A stretch of 64,000 nucleotides of DNA from Cryptomeria japonica (GCF_030272615.1 NC_081414.1:912829009-912893008), one strand, 5' to 3'; positions 19,519-32,104 are shown, numbered from the stretch's first letter. Notes: generated by a model from the letters alone, not told the origin. Numbers and translations are program-made.

Positions 19519-20830
19519 ATGATGAAGAAGGAAGGCCTAATGTTTAATAAAGAGAACTACAACATATGAAGTGACAGAATGAAAATTTATATCAAGAGTC
19601 TGGGAAGTCAGTATTGGGAACATGTCGATACTAAGTATATTGCACCTATTGGGATGTTGACTGATGATTAGAAGAAAGAGAAACAAGAAAATCATCAAGC
19701 ATTGGAGGCTATTATCAGTTCTTTGTCTAATGCAAAGTATGTAGATGTTCATGGTCTTGAAACTGCATATGAGGTATGGAAAAAACTTGAAGAGATTTAT
19801 AGTGGTAATAAACATGTTAAGATTGCTAAAGAGGAGAGTCTAAGAGGAAATTTTGATGACATGTGGATGGCTAGAGGTGAGAATATCCAGCAATATGGTC
19901 AAAGGATAAAAGAGATAGTTGGTGAAATTAAGAGTGCAGGAGGTAAAGTGGAAGATTCCACAGTAATCAGTAAGGTACTAAGAACCTTGCTACCGGTCTA
20001 TGCTATCGGAGTTGCAGCTATTCAGAAGCTAAAGTCCATTGAAAAAACTAAGGTAACTCTTGAATCCATCATTGGTAAGCTTATTGCTTTTGAATTAAAT
20101 GGTTATGATGGTAGTGTACAGAAATATGAATCTACATTTAGAGCTTCTATTTCTAACCCATCTATGAGGAAAAGTAGAGATGTTAGTCACAGTTATGAAT
20201 CTAAATCCAGTAGAAAAGTTGATGATGAAGACAGTTTAGTTGAGCTTGAAGCATTATTGGCCAAGCGGTTGCCTAGAGGTACAGGTAAATATAGGGGCAA
20301 ATTACCTTTGAAATGTTTTGCATGCAACAAAATTGGACACATTGTTGCTAATTGTCCTAATGGTGATAATGAGCACAAACAAGAGAAATTCAAGAAGTAC
20401 AAGGGTAAAGGCAAAAGAGATTGTCTTATTGTTGTTGATGGTGGTATCACTAATGAGGAATCTGATGGTGATGCTAATAAAGACATTGTGTTTATAGTCA
20501 TTAAAGAAGAGATGTCAGACCAGAAGGCTTTAGTATCGAGGATGGATAACTCTGATGATTGGATCATTGATAGTGGTTGTTCACATCACATGACCGGTGA
20601 TCGGAGCAAATTTCTTTCTCTGAAGGAATTTGATGGCGGAGTTGTAAGATTTGGTAATGACTCACCCTGCATGGTTAAAGGTAAGGGAACTATTTCTCTT
20701 AATGGAAAGAGTAGTGCAAATAATGTCTACTAGGTTGAAGATCTAAAGCACAATCTTTTGAGTGTGGCATAACTCAATGACAAAGGATACCCATTGGAAT
20801 TTTAAAATGGTATGTGCAATATCTATGACA
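19519..20830 (+). pseudogene. Copia-A gag and protease
   Basis: The frame starts ATG 19519 (MMKKEGLMFNKENYN), with TGA and TAG stops at about 19567 and 19669. From 19702 it is open for 343 codons. A UBN2-type Copia capsid region (WKKLEEIYSGNKHV, NIQQYGQRIKEIV) is followed by one zinc knuckle CFACNKIGHIVANC near 20314 and a protease active site DSGCSHHMTG near 20570, intact as DSG. The frame then meets stops at VY*VEDLKHNLLSVA* (about 20731-20772). Most stops can be explained by a single C-to-T or G-to-A change from Gln or Trp codons. Confidence 0.85.
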
Positions 20831-21990
20831 ATAAAGGTGAATTGATTGCAACCGAGAAGCAAACTAAAGGTAACTTATTTCATCTTAATCCTAAAGTCAG
20901 CAACTGTTTAATTGCAAAGATAGATGATAGTTGGCTTTGGCATAGGATATTTTGTCATATAAACTTTGATAACATTGTTAAAGTAAGTCCAAGACAGTGA
21001 GAGTTTTGCCTCAGTTAGACAAATCGGTTAATGCTTTGTGCAAAGAATGTCAGTTGGGAAAGATGACATCCTCAACTTTCAAGAGCAAATCTTTTTCAGC
21101 GGAACATTTGTTAGATTTGGTTCATACAGATCTTTGTGGACCAATAAGAACAAAAGTATTCAAGGTGACAAATATTTTATGATCTTCACTGATAATTTCT
21201 CAAGGATGATGTGGGTCACGTTCTTGAAGGATAAGACTGAAGCTTTTGGTAATTTCAAGGCATTCAAGGCCTTAGCTGAGAAAGAGAACAGTAATAAGAT
21301 AAAGTGTCTAATGACATATCAGGGCGGTGAATTTACTTATGAGGAATTCACTAGGTATTGTAAAGGAAATGGTATCAAGCGGCAACTTTTTGCACCAAGG
21401 ACACCATAGCAGAATGGTATCGCAGAGAGAAACAATCGGTTATTTGTTGAATTTGCTAGGACAATGTTGATACAAAGAGGTGTAGCGAAAACTTTCTAGA
21501 GAGAAGTTGTCAGCATAGTTGTCTACACTATGAACCAGATTCTAGTAAAGAGAGGTAAGGATAAGACTCCTTATGAATACTGGTATGGGAGATCACCTGA
21601 TGTTAGTTATTTTAGAATATTTGGAAGCAAATGTTTTATTAAGAGAGGTGATTATATTAGCAAATTTGAGGCTAAAAGTGATGAAGGTATATTTCTTGGC
21701 TATTCCACCAAGAGTAAGGCCTACAAGTGTTTTAGCAACCGAACACGGAGAATTGTTGAGAGTGCTAATGTTTGAGTGGATGAATTTCCTAAAGTCTTAG
21801 AGGAAACTAGTTCAAAGAAAAAGGATGAATATCCTTGCATTTTGTTTTTGGAACAGAAACTATGAAATCTAAAACCGGCAAAGCAAATATCAATGTACCA
21901 ATCCAATTGAAACAGATAAATTTAGAAGAAAATGATGATAATGAAGAAGTTGAACCTGAAGATAATGATCATGTTATTCATAGATATGTG
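20831..21990 (+). pseudogene. Copia-A integrase
   Basis: A GAG-pre-integrase segment (LWHRIFCHINFDNIV) and CKECQLGKM give the HHCC finger. Then come HTDLCGP with the first Asp, FTDNFSRMMWVTFLKDK, and TYQGGEF, where the usual second catalytic Asp (DQGGEF) has become Tyr. QNGIAERNNR follows with the Glu. Two frameshifts, near 20995 and 21170, and several stops break it. The C-terminal part GRSPDVSYFRIFGSKCF, with a GYSTKSKAYKCF ending, is recognisable. Confidence 0.85.
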
Positions 21991-22071
21991 AGACTGAATC
22001 ACAATCGTGAATAGATTATTGGGGATAAGGATCCTAGAGTACTAACCAAAAGAAGAATCAGAGAAAATTGT

Positions 22072-23630
22072 TGCATGATCTCCACTATTGAACCAAGAAC
22101 TGCTAAGGAAGCATTTGGTAATGATCATTGGGTTAAAGCTATGGAGGAGGAATTAGATCAAATTGAGAAGAAAAACACATGGACACTAGTACCCCGGCTG
22201 ATAAATAAAATTGTGATAGGAACTAAGTGGGTTTTTGGGAACAAATTGAATGAATATGGTGTTGTGGTTCGCAATAAAGCTAGGTTGGTTTTCAAAGGTT
22301 ACGCACAAGAGGAAGGAGAAGACAATGGTGAGAATTTTGCACTAGTGGAAAGACTGGAAGGTGTCAGAACTTTACTTGCATTTGCAGCACACAAGAAATT
22401 CAAGGTATACCAGATGGATGTTAAGTCAGCGTTTTTGAATGGGATACTTGAAGAAGAAGTATACATTGAGCAGCCAGATGGTTATGCTCTGACTGATAAG
22501 GAAGATATGGTATGCAGATTGCATAAATATTTATATGGATTAAAGAAGGCACCTAGAGAATGGTATGAAAGGCTTCATACACATCTAATGAAGATCAGCT
22601 TTCTAAGAACCAGTGATGGTAGTAACATATATCTCAAATCTGAAGGAGATAAAATACTAGTCAGCGAAGTATTTGTTGATGATATCATATTTGGAGGTAA
22701 TGATGACATGAGAAATACTTTTGCAGATGAAACGAAAAATGAGTTTGAAATGTCTTTAGTGGGGGAAATAAAAAAATTCATAGGCTTGCAAATACAGCAA
22801 ATGAAGAATGGTATTTTCATCACACAGTCTAAATATGTCAAAGAGGTCTTGAAGACATTTGGCATGAGTGACTATAAACCAATTGGCATGCCTATGGTTA
22901 TAGGTTGTAAGTTGTCTAAGGAAGATGAGTCCAAATTTGTTGATGAGAAGGAATACAGGTCAATGATTGGAAAATTGCACTATGTTGTTCACAGCAAACC
23001 AAGCATAGCTCATGCAGTTGGCATAGTTGCTAGATTTCAAAAGAATCCTAGGGAAATACATCAAATAGAAACCAAGAGAATTTTTAGATACTTGAAAGGT
23101 AATATTGATTATGGATTATGGTATCCATATGGAGGAAATTTTGACTTGAAGGTGTACACAGATGCGGATTGGGCAGGAAATCTTGATGACCAAAAAAGCA
23201 CAACCGGTGGAGCATTTTTTCTTGGAGGAAGGCTTGTTTCATGGAGTAGTAAGAAGCAGAGTTGTACTTCACAATCTACTGTTGAATCTGAGTATGTTGC
23301 AACTTGCATGAATTGCACACAAGCTATATGGATGAGGCACATTTTGGAAGGTCTTAAGATGAATATTTGAGAACCTATAAATATTTTATGCGATAACACA
23401 AGTGCCATAAATATTTCCAAGAACCCGTTTTGCACGCACGAACCAAGCATATTGAATTGAAGTATCATTTCTTGAAGGAAAAAGTTCAACGTAAAAATGT
23501 TATCTTGGAGCATCTTTCTACCAAGGAGTAGCTTGCAGATATTTTTACTAAACCTCTGCCTAAGACTACTTTTGAATATCTTAGAAGTCAGTTAGGGGTT
23601 GTCCCTCTTCATGAAGTCAGTAAAGTATGA
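22072..23630 (+). pseudogene. Copia-A reverse transcriptase-RNase H
   Basis: A long frame (22075-23370, 431 codons) with the Copia RT signature: [45 protein letters not shown] and the catalytic FVDDIIFGG near 22672. RNase H follows with YTDADWAGNLDD near 23158, SKKQSCTSQSTVESEY and, after a TGA at 23368, the CDNTSAINISKNP end; a frameshift follows near 23425. This is one of the best-preserved pol domains here. The element is still non-functional because the integrase and gag are broken. Confidence 0.9.
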
Positions 23631-23944
23631 TGTAGATTACATCAATCCTGGAGCTACTTGCAGAATTTTACAAGAGGATTGGTGTAAAAGTGGATGTATT
23701 CCACAAGGGGAGCATCCAGTTGTTGATTGTTAAAGATGCATGGAGAAATTTGACATTACATGTTTTACTTTCAATTTGGCATTGGTGTCAAAGGGGGAGA
23801 AGAATTATGTGATTATGGGAAGGAGAACCGGCGACAAGTTGAAGACACAGTGAGCATGGTGAATACTTGGTAATGTAAACCAGTATTTCTATTCACAATC
23901 ACGTAGCAATCAATGGTGTTGATATTTGTATTGCCATCAATGCC

Positions 23945-23955
23945 AAAGGGGGAGA
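23945..23955 (+). promoter_or_regulatory. Polypurine tract of Copia-A
   Basis: AAAGGGGGAGA lies just before the TG of the 3' LTR. A second TGTCAAAGGGGGAG copy is at about 23787-23799. Confidence 0.8.
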
Positions 23956-23956
23956 T

Positions 23957-25321
23957 TGTTGGCATTTGCATGAAGATTGCATTAATGATATGTTATGTTG
24001 TCATTGATGTCAATTAAACTGGTAATTATATTATTGATATTGTTGTAATATTGTTACTGTAGCCGGTAGGAAGAATTTGTGAGGAAAAATGGTAACCGGT
24101 GTAAAGGTGTAAACCTTATCTATTGTTCTAACTAGTAAACCCTACCAGGTGTTTTTTATAAACCCTAACAGATTAAGTTTGGTGAATTGGTTATATTGGT
24201 TTATGATCTAATGATGAGCGGTAATGATGATGACACGCATGATTATTTTATGAAGACAATTCCAAGATATTTTGGCGAGTTGTTGTAATAGTTATTGTCT
24301 AGGGAATGAGCAAATGTATTGCATCTAATGCAAAGCACATGATGAGTTACTAATTTCAATGAAGCGGTGATCAAGGAGAGATCAAGGTTTTTTTGATTGA
24401 CTTGCAAAGATTGCTATGTAATCCAACGGTCATACTTGAACCGAATTTGTTTTTAATCTCGATGAGAGTTAGGTTTTTGTTGTGTTACCAACTTGATTGA
24501 TTTGTATTTAAGGTTGATGAAGTTGTTTATTTTAAAGAGAGTTGGCAAATAGATAGACATAATTCATTTGAGTGTGTGGTTGCTAAACCGAATGATGTAT
24601 CTGTAGTTTGAGTAAAGGCAGATAGAAGCATGAAATGGATTTGATCAAGAAAGTGTAGTGCTATTCAGATAGATCGGCAAACTCCTGTTGTTTTCTAACA
24701 ATTACAATAGAATTAAAATCTCATAACCAGGTAAGCTCTAACAAGCTTGGTGCTATTCAAATCCTCTAAGAAGGTAGTCCATTAGATTGGATTTTCAAAT
24801 ACTCTACCGAGGTTACTCCTTATAGGGTATTGCTTCTAACAAGGCATTTGTAGTCATCCCTTAAATAGGTGATTCCCAACAGGATCAGTTCTTAACAGGA
24901 CTTTTTGTAAAGCTTTAACATGCTAGGATCCTAACAGGGTGAACTTCAAAAGAGTTCAAATATTATCTTGTGAGTCTCATCTCACTGTGGTTTTTACCTA
25001 TTTAGTTTTCCACGTTAAAAAGATTTGTGTCAAGTGGTGAATGTTTTTTTGGTTATGTTTTCATGGTTGATTTACTTAACTACTTAACTATTTTTGATAA
25101 GTCATGATAATCAAAAGCATTGAGATATGAAGAAGTTGTTTACTATTAATTTGTTGTAACAGACAACTAGTTTATCTTATGAGTTTTTATCTTGACAGAG
25201 TTATTATTTTAAGTTTACTTTGAGAGATTGATTGGTGAAGTTTATTATCACTTTTTCTATCTACTGATTCACCCCCCCCCCTCAGTAGTTGACCGGATAC
25301 TTATTCTTCATCATACCACTA
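23957..25321 (+). repeat. Copia-A 3' LTR
   Basis: 1,365 bases starting TGTTGGCATTTGC, colinear with the 5' LTR. It contains an uninterrupted run of about ten C just before CTCAGTAGTTGACCGG. Its last bases read CTA where the 5' LTR has TCA. Confidence 0.9.
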
Positions 25322-25326
25322 GTACC

Positions 25327-26063
25327 ATCCCTGTGACATACCAAAGGCGGGTTATTGCCTATGCTCCCATGGGTTTGGTTTGATTCCTATTTCATTTTGA
25401 GGGATATGGCATAAACTTTAGCAAGACTATCTCTATCAACCGCTACATTGGTTTTCTTTATGAACATGGAAATCCAAGGATCAATGGCTCTATAGTATGC
25501 TTCAATTGCCACGGGTTTAGTGATAGCATAGGGTTCCCTTGGTCTCTTCCATATCCTTTAGAAGTTGGTGTTGAATGTTATCAGGGTCTCATTTAACTAT
25601 TTCCTAAGTGATGCAAACTGATGGTAAAGGGTAGCAAGGTCTACGTATACCCTCAATTATGCAATAAAAGCATCTTCCAAGTTTTGTCAACTGAGCATAG
25701 AGGTGGATGGTAATGTATGGTACCAATTGTACTCATTATACCCTAGGGAGCATGGAAAGATCCTACATACCACATCCTGTTGTTCAATATAATGTCGGAC
25801 CACCACATCTTTGAATGCCTCAATATATTCTTTTGTAGTCTTGGGTCCGCCAAATTCAAACTTGTTCAAAAATTTGTCAGGATTTCTTGTCAAGTCATGG
25901 ATTCCCTCCAGAATGTCTCCTAGGGGAGTGTGAGTTTGGTTGAAGAAATCCATTGCTAGCAGTAATGGGTTCTATTTAGTGAAGGGTGTTGCAATAGGTT
26001 GAGGAACTTGATCAATTTGACCAATTTGGGCTACAGGTGGTGGTTGGTGACATGTAGTCGAAG
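25327..26063 (-). pseudogene. Element H gag, capsid region
   Basis: The minus-strand frame 25953-25687 starts MDFFNQTHTPLGDILEG. It contains FLNKFEFGGPKTTKEYIEAF, VVRHYIEQQDVVCRIFPCSL and YNWYHTLPSTSML, which match the retrotransposon Gag (capsid) domain of plant gypsy elements. Upstream it reads through a Pro/Gln-rich stretch (QPPPVAQIGQIDQVPQ) to the E insertion site at 26064-26068, and the frame continues at 48778 with no shift. Capsid forms the particle around element RNA. Confidence 0.75.
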
Positions 26064-26068
26064 GTTGT

Positions 26069-26339
26069 TGATGCAGGAGCATCCCCAGTTCATAGCAATC
26101 TCACATCAACAAAAAATATTTTGCTTTCTATTTGCAGTTCCAGCATTTCTTTATGTGTGTCTTGGTTTTGGCTCATCGAATCTTGTGGAGTTGGATTCTA
26201 CTTGAAGACTTGATCATCTTTCTTATTTCCAGACCGCATCGCATTTGAATCATTTTCTAGCAAGTTATCGCTATCAGTTTCCTTGACATTTTCCTATTAC
26301 CGGTTGAAAATTTCTTGGTACCAGTTGCCTATACCTATT
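26069..26339 (+). repeat. Chromovirus E 5' LTR, truncated
   Basis: 271 bases aligned with 47963-48244, including CAGTTCCAGCATTTCTTTA-like and GAAGACTTGATCATCTTTC blocks. It stops inside the LTR, where D1 pol begins. The junction shares three bases (ATT, 26337-26339) with both parents. Confidence 0.85.
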
Positions 26340-26649
26340 GAGGTTGATTGACCCTGCAGTGCAGCAGCTACTAGACAAATACAAGGGTGTCATTTCTGAT
26401 GGCATGCCAAGGTCACTACCTCCCATGAGGGACATAAACCATTATATAGACCTTATACCTGGATCCACCTTGCCTAATAAAGCAACATACAAGCTCACAC
26501 CAGATTAGAATGTTGAGATGGCAAAATAGGTTGAAGAATTGTTGGAATCCGGATTGATTGGAAAAATTTTGAGCCTATGTGCAGTCCCTGCAGTCTTGGC
26601 ACCCAAAAAGGAAGGCACTTGGAGGCTTTGCATCGATTCAAGAGCTATC
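26340..26649 (+). pseudogene. Chromovirus D1: start of RT
   Basis: It reads LIDPAVQQLLDKYKGV, LPPMRDINHYIDLIPGS, CAVPAVLAPKKEGTWRLC, nearly the same as D2 at 39755-40045. It begins abruptly beside the E LTR remnant, so D1 lacks its own 5' LTR, gag and protease. It is cut at 26649 by Copia-B and resumes at 33819, inside the RT. Confidence 0.85.
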
Positions 26650-28069
26650 TGTTGGATATCATTGGTATATGATGAACCGGTATGTTGATATGATGATAAT
26701 GTATGTTGTCATTGATGTCAATAAGTGTAAGTGAACTGGTATGCAGATTGAAGAAGTTGGTGAACCAGTATGAAGAGGCATGAGGAGATTCAGTGAACTG
26801 GTGTCGGGGTTTCACTAAGTGTGATTATCGGTTGGTAGTCTCAGCTCTATGGTTATCAGTTTGGCAATCCATCTTGTGTGATGAATCGATGATACTCTAT
26901 GATGAGTTAGCTAAGAGATGTGATCGAGGTGCCATGTCAGCTTTGTGCACGTGAAGGATTGAGGCAAAAGAAGATCGACCACGTTTGAAGTCTACCTTAG
27001 GAATGATCATTCTTCTTAGTGGTATAAGAAGAAAGCATGATGGGTTATTGATTCCCATGAGCAGTGATGAATGAACGATGCAGATTGTCTTGTGATCTGT
27101 TTGAAATTGTAATTCTCTATGCAATATGTTTGGACGGTCAGGATTGGACCGCCTGTGTTGTAAACCTAAGATGTTTAGGGTTTAGGGTTTATGTTACCGA
27201 CCTATCTATTGTCTATAAGGTCGATGATGTTTTTTATTGTAAAGTTGTTGGCAAATGTTGTGTGTATGTATCCGAGTGAAGAGATACTTGATACTTGCTA
27301 GACCAGTAAGAGGTAAACTACAGAGTGTAATTTGAGAGTAGACGATATGAAACGGATCTGCCTTGCATGTAGTGTTGTTATCAGATCATAGTTTTTCCTA
27401 TTGTCCTCTAATCATTTTAACAGATGGAAAATCCCTTTACCGGGTAGCTTTAACAGGCTTATTGTAAAACCTGTAACTAGGTGACTCAAGATCATTGAGT
27501 TCTTTAAATCCTCTAGCGAGGTAACCTTTAACAGGGTATATAGCCATCCCTTAACCGGGTGATCTCTAACAGGATCGGTTCCTAACAAAACCTTATTTTA
27601 AAGTCTTTAACCGGACTAGGCTCCTAATAGGGCGAGCTTTGAAAGAGTTCAAAGCAAGCTTGTGGATATTCATCCCCGCTGTGGTTTTTTCCATTTGGGT
27701 TTCCATGTGAAAAAAAATTTGGTTATGTGTTATGCATTTTTCATGTTATATTTATGAAGTATTTGGTTGAAGGATAATGCATGCAGGGTTAATAGGTTAT
27801 GGTACTTTTAGTATACCACATGCATATGTTTTTGGGTGAAGTAGATGTTGCATAATTGATCATATTTGAAGTATTTAGACCTATCAGTTTATGGTGTCTG
27901 GTGTCTTACTGTGTTTAACTGGTATTGCCATGATTAAGTTCGGTAATGGTGATAACCAGTTAATTTTTCTTTAGCAAGATAAGTTGTTAAGAGAGTTTTT
28001 ATCTATACAGATTCACCCCCCCCCCTCTCAGTACCGGTTGGGGTATCTATTGTTCATCATTATTCATCA
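26650..28069 (+). repeat. Copia-B 5' LTR
   Basis: 1,420 bases, TGTTGGATATCATTGG to ATTCATCA. It contains CTGTAACTAGGTGACTC, TTTAACAGGGTATA and similar short words. A TTTAGGGTTTAGGG stretch near 27175 looks telomere-like but is part of the LTR. The C-tract and CTCAGTACCGG are near the end. Confidence 0.92.
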
Positions 28070-28083
28070 ATTGGTATCAGAGC
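28070..28083 (+). promoter_or_regulatory. Primer-binding site of Copia-B
   Basis: ATTGGTATCAGAGC follows the LTR end directly. It is identical to the site of Copia-A. Confidence 0.9.
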
Positions 28084-28140
28084 GCCTCCAGGTCCTCGGT
28101 GATCTAAGCTTAACCGCTTGAGGTAAAAGATCCTACTGTA

Positions 28141-29295
28141 ATGATGAAGAGGGAAGGTCCTAAGTTCAATAGAGATAAATTTCAGATATGGAAGGACAAA
28201 ATGAAGATTTACATCAAGAGTATGGGTGCTCAATACTGGAGCTATGTTGAGAATGCCTATGTGATTCCCACTGGCACTCTGACTAATGATTAGAAGAGAG
28301 AAATCCAAGAAAATGGGCAAGTCATGGAAGCCCTTATCAGCAGCCTGTCAGATATTGAGTTTATTGATGTTCAAGACAGGGACACACCTAAGGAAGTATG
28401 GGATGAACTGGAAACCATTTGTGGTGGTGATGAGCATGTAAAGAAAGCTAAGGAATAAATCCTTAGAGGAAAATTTGAATATATGAGAATGGTTGAAGGA
28501 GAGACCATTCAGCAATATGGTATTAGGATTAAGACTGTGGTTGGTGATATCAAAAGCACTGGTGGAACTATTGATGATGCTACTATTGTCAGTAAAGTTC
28601 TTAGATCATTGTTACCAATCTATGCAATCAGAGTTGCTACTATCCAGGAACTAAGGTCTATTGATAAGACCAAGGTATCCTTAGATTCAATTATTGCAAA
28701 GCTAACTGCATATGAGTTGAATATATATGATGGTAGTGTTCAGAAGAGTGAGTCAGCATTTAAAACATCTACTGTACCATCCAGAAAAGAAAAAGAAACT
28801 AGTACCAGTTATGAATCCAGACAATGCAAAGATATGGATGATGAAGAGATTTTGATGGAGTTCAAAGCTCTTCTTGCTAAAAAACTTCTGAAGGGAACCG
28901 GAAAATATAGAGTTAAACTTCCTTTGAATTTTTTTTCCTGCAACAAGATAGGACATATAGTTGTTAACTATCCTAACAATGACAATAAGGATAAACCAGA
29001 GAGGTTCAGAAAATATACAAGTGGAAATCGAAGAAATTGTCTAGTTGTTGTGGATGAAGGTGTCACTGATGAAGAATTAGAAGATGAAGAAAATGAAGAC
29101 ATAGTGTTTGTAACAGTAAAGGAAGAAGTGTCAAACAAGAAATCTCTTGTCTCCCGCATTGACAACTCTAATGAGTGGATAATTGATAGTGGTTGTTCTC
29201 ACCACATGACCGGTGACTGGAGAAATTTTTTGTCTTTGGAAGAATATGATGATGGTGGTGTTGTCAGTTGTGGCAATGATCACCATGCTTGGTGA
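28141..29295 (+). pseudogene. Copia-B gag and protease
   Basis: ATG 28141 (MMKREGPKFNRDKFQIWKD) opens a Copia Gag. Two stops (28291 and 28456) lie before a long open stretch, 28483-29295. TIQQYGIRIKTVVGD is capsid. The knuckle reads FFSCNKIGHIVVNY, with its first and last Cys lost. The protease site DSGCSHHMTG near 29186 is intact. The frame shifts near 29285. Confidence 0.87.
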
Positions 29296-30260
29296 AAGGA
29301 AAAGGATCCATCTCACTTAATGGTAAAAGTAGTGCAGATGATGTTTACTGGGTAGAAGGTCTTAAGCATAACCTATTGAGTGTTGCTTAACTGAATGACA
29401 AAGGATTAGTTCTAAAATTCAAAGGTGGAATTTGCAGCATAATTGGGAAGAATGGTGAAGTTGTTGCCACTGGTAAGAAGACCAGAGGTAACCTATTTCA
29501 GTTGAATGCCAAGATAAGTCGGTGTCTAATGGCTAAGTTTGATGATAGTTGGATATGGCATAGGAGACTCTGTCATATGAACTTTGTCAACATTGTTAAA
29601 GACATGAAGATCAGGGCGATAAGAGGATTACCATTACTGGAAAAACCTAAGAATTCTTTGTGCAGAGAATGTCAACTTGGGAAGATGTCTTCCTCAACTT
29701 TTAAAGGTAAGTTTTTTTCAGCAGAAAATTTACTTGATCTTGTGCATACTGATTTCTATGGTCCTATGAAAACTAGAAGTATTCAGGGAGATAGGTATTT
29801 TATGATTCTTATTGATGACTGCTCAAGAATGATGTGGGTCACATTCTTGAAAGACAAGTCTGAAGCATTTGGAAAGTTCAAAGCTTTCAGAGCATTAGTA
29901 GAGAAAAAAAGTGGTAAAAAGATAAAATGCTTGAGAATTGATCAAGGAGGAGAATTCACTTCTGATGAATTCAATAAGTACTATGAAGATAACAGTATCA
30001 AGAGACAATTGTCTTCCCCAAGGACACCTCAACAAAATGGCATAGCAGAAAGAAATAACAGGACTAATGAGTATTGGACCGAGAAAACTCCCATTGTGAG
30101 TTATTTTTAAGTGTTTGGTAGTAAGTGCTATATCAAGAGAGGTGAGCATTTGAGCAAATTTGATGCAAAATGTGATGAAGGAATATTTCTGGGATATTTT
30201 ACTAAGAGCAAAGCTCTCAAGTTCTACAAAAATAGAACATAGAAGATTGTTGAAAGTATC
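29296..30260 (+). pseudogene. Copia-B integrase with internal deletion
   Basis: WHRRLCHMNFVNIV and CRECQLGKM form the HHCC finger. HTDFYGP, LIDDCSRMMWV and RIDQGGEF keep the first two Asp, and NGIAERNNR the Glu. Immediately after ERNNR the frame jumps to NEYWTEKTPIVSYF. About 43 codons present in Copia-A (21440-21570) are missing without a change of frame. Stops occur after SYF and NRT. Integration function is lost. Confidence 0.87.
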
Positions 30261-32104
30261 AATGTCAGGGCTGATGAATCCCATAAGGAACCTGAGGTAA
30301 CATGTAGTGAAGAAGTAGAAGATGAACTGGGTATAGTCTTCTGGGAACCAATTAAGAAAGAAACTTGCAAAGATCTTAGTGTTCTCGCGGTAAGAGAAGA
30401 AGAAGAGGTTAGTGAAGAAGAAGAAGAAGAAAAGCTAGCAAACCAAGCTAGAATCATTCCTAGATATGTAAAGTTGCACCATGATTCAAAGCAAATCATA
30501 GGAGATAAAGATGCAGGGATACTCGCTAGAAGAAAAGTGAAAGAAAACTCATGCATGATTTATGAATTTGAACCCAAGACTTCAAAAGAAGCTCGTATAG
30601 ATGAAGACGGGATTAAAGCAATGGAAGAGGAGATAGATCAGATAGAAAAGAATGCAACATGGTCTTTGGTGCCCAGACCGGACCATAAAAATGTCATAGG
30701 TACCAAATGGGTCTTCAAGAATAAGCTAAATGAAGAAGGCATAGTTGTCAGGAACAAGGCTAGGCTTGTATGTAAGGGATATGCTCAGGAGGAAGAAGAA
30801 GACTATGGAGAAACTTTTGCTTCTATGGCTACATTAGAAGGTGTTTGAATTCTACTTGCATTTGCAGCATTTAAGGGATTTAAGGTCTATCAGATGGATG
30901 TGAAGTCTGCTTTTCTGAATGGAATCCTAGAAGAAGAAGTGTACATAGAGCAACCAGAAGGGTTTGTCTTATCATAAGATAGTGACATGGTGTGTAGATT
31001 ACACAAAGCCCTGTATGCACTAAAACAAACACCTAGGCCATGGTATGAAATACTACACTCTCATCTTGTGAAGATTGGATTTCAGAGAACAAGTGAAGAT
31101 AGCAACATCTACTTGAAATCAGAAGGTGATCAGATTCTAATTTGTGAAGTGTTTGTGGATGACATAATCTTTGGAGGAGATGATAGAATGAGTCATGCGT
31201 TTATAGGTGAAATGAAGAAAGAGTTTGAGATGTCTTTGATAGGAGAAATAAAATTCTTCATTGGTTTACGGATTTAGCAAATGAAAGAGGGTATCTTTAT
31301 TACCCAGTCCAATTATGTCAAAGAGGTATTGAAGACTTTTGGCATGGAGGAAAGCAAACCAGTTGGTACACCGATGGTAATTGGTTGTAAATTGACTAAA
31401 GAAGATGATTTAGTACTAGTGAATGAAAAGGAGTATCGGTTAATGATCGGTAAACTGCACTATATGGTGCACAGCAGACCAGATATTGCTCATGCAGTGG
31501 GCATAGTAGCTCATTTTCAGAAATGTCCGAGAGAATCCCACTTGGAAGCTGTGAAGAGGATTCTTAGATATCTAAAAGGAACAGTTGATTATGGACTATG
31601 GTATCCATATAATGGTGACTATAATCTCAAAGTATATACCGATGTCGATTGAGCAGGTAATGTGGACGACTGGAAGAGTATAACCGGTGGAGGGTTCTTT
31701 CTCGGTGGAAGATTAGTATCATGGACAAGTAAGAAGCAAAGTTGTACTTCTCAATCTATAGTTGAAGCAGAATATGTGGCGGCATTTATGAACTGCACTC
31801 AAGCAATTTGGATGAAGCATGTATTAGAAGGTTTCAAGGTACCTGTATCTGAACCGGTGAACATATTTTGTGATAACACAAGTGCAATAAACATTTCCAA
31901 GAATCTAGTATTGCATGCTAGAACTAAGCACATTGAGCTTGAATATCATTTCTTGAGAGAGAAAGTTCAGAATAAGGAGGTTGTATTACAACATGTTTCT
32001 AGTAAGGAGTAGCTAGCAGATATATTCACTAAGCCCTTACTGAAGACTACATTTACCTATTTGAGAGGTGAATTAGGGGTTCTGACCCTTCATGAAGTCA
32101 ACTA
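30261..32104 (+). pseudogene. Copia-B reverse transcriptase-RNase H
   Basis: After a Glu-rich linker (EEEEVSEEEEEEKLA), the RT reads [39 protein letters not shown] and FVDDIIFGGDDRM near 31158. RNase H follows: YTDVD near 31638 with a stop in place of the next Trp, SKKQSCTSQSIVEAEY, CDNTSAINISKN and ARTKHIELEYHFLRE. It ends TLHEVN at 32104. It has six stops but no frameshift, so it decayed mainly by point changes. Confidence 0.9.

Larger units (their letters stand above)
16873..25321 (+). mobile_element. Copia-A: full-length Ty1/copia element
   Basis: It has LTRs at 16873-19449 (split by a solo LTR) and 23957-25321, a primer site at 19450, a gag-pol frame at 19519-23630 and a polypurine tract at 23945. 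The flanks are GTACT (16868-16872) and GTACC (25322-25326), one mismatch apart. The right LTR ends CTA where the left ends TCA. Pol order is protease, integrase, RT, RNase H, which defines Copia. It lies in the gag of element H. LTRs of about 1.36 kb and the motif set suggest the Tork/Angela-like side of Copia, but I cannot place the lineage firmly. Confidence 0.9.

Noticed and set aside
22575-22865. Antisense frames opposite Copia RT and integrase (also 20193-20567, 23109-23513, 30224-30556)
   Set aside because: They are shadows of the sense pol frames, without domain motifs of their own.
27170-27195. Interstitial telomere repeat (TTTAGGG words); also near 32885
   Set aside because: Only two or three units, present at the same place in both LTRs of Copia-B, so it is part of that LTR.
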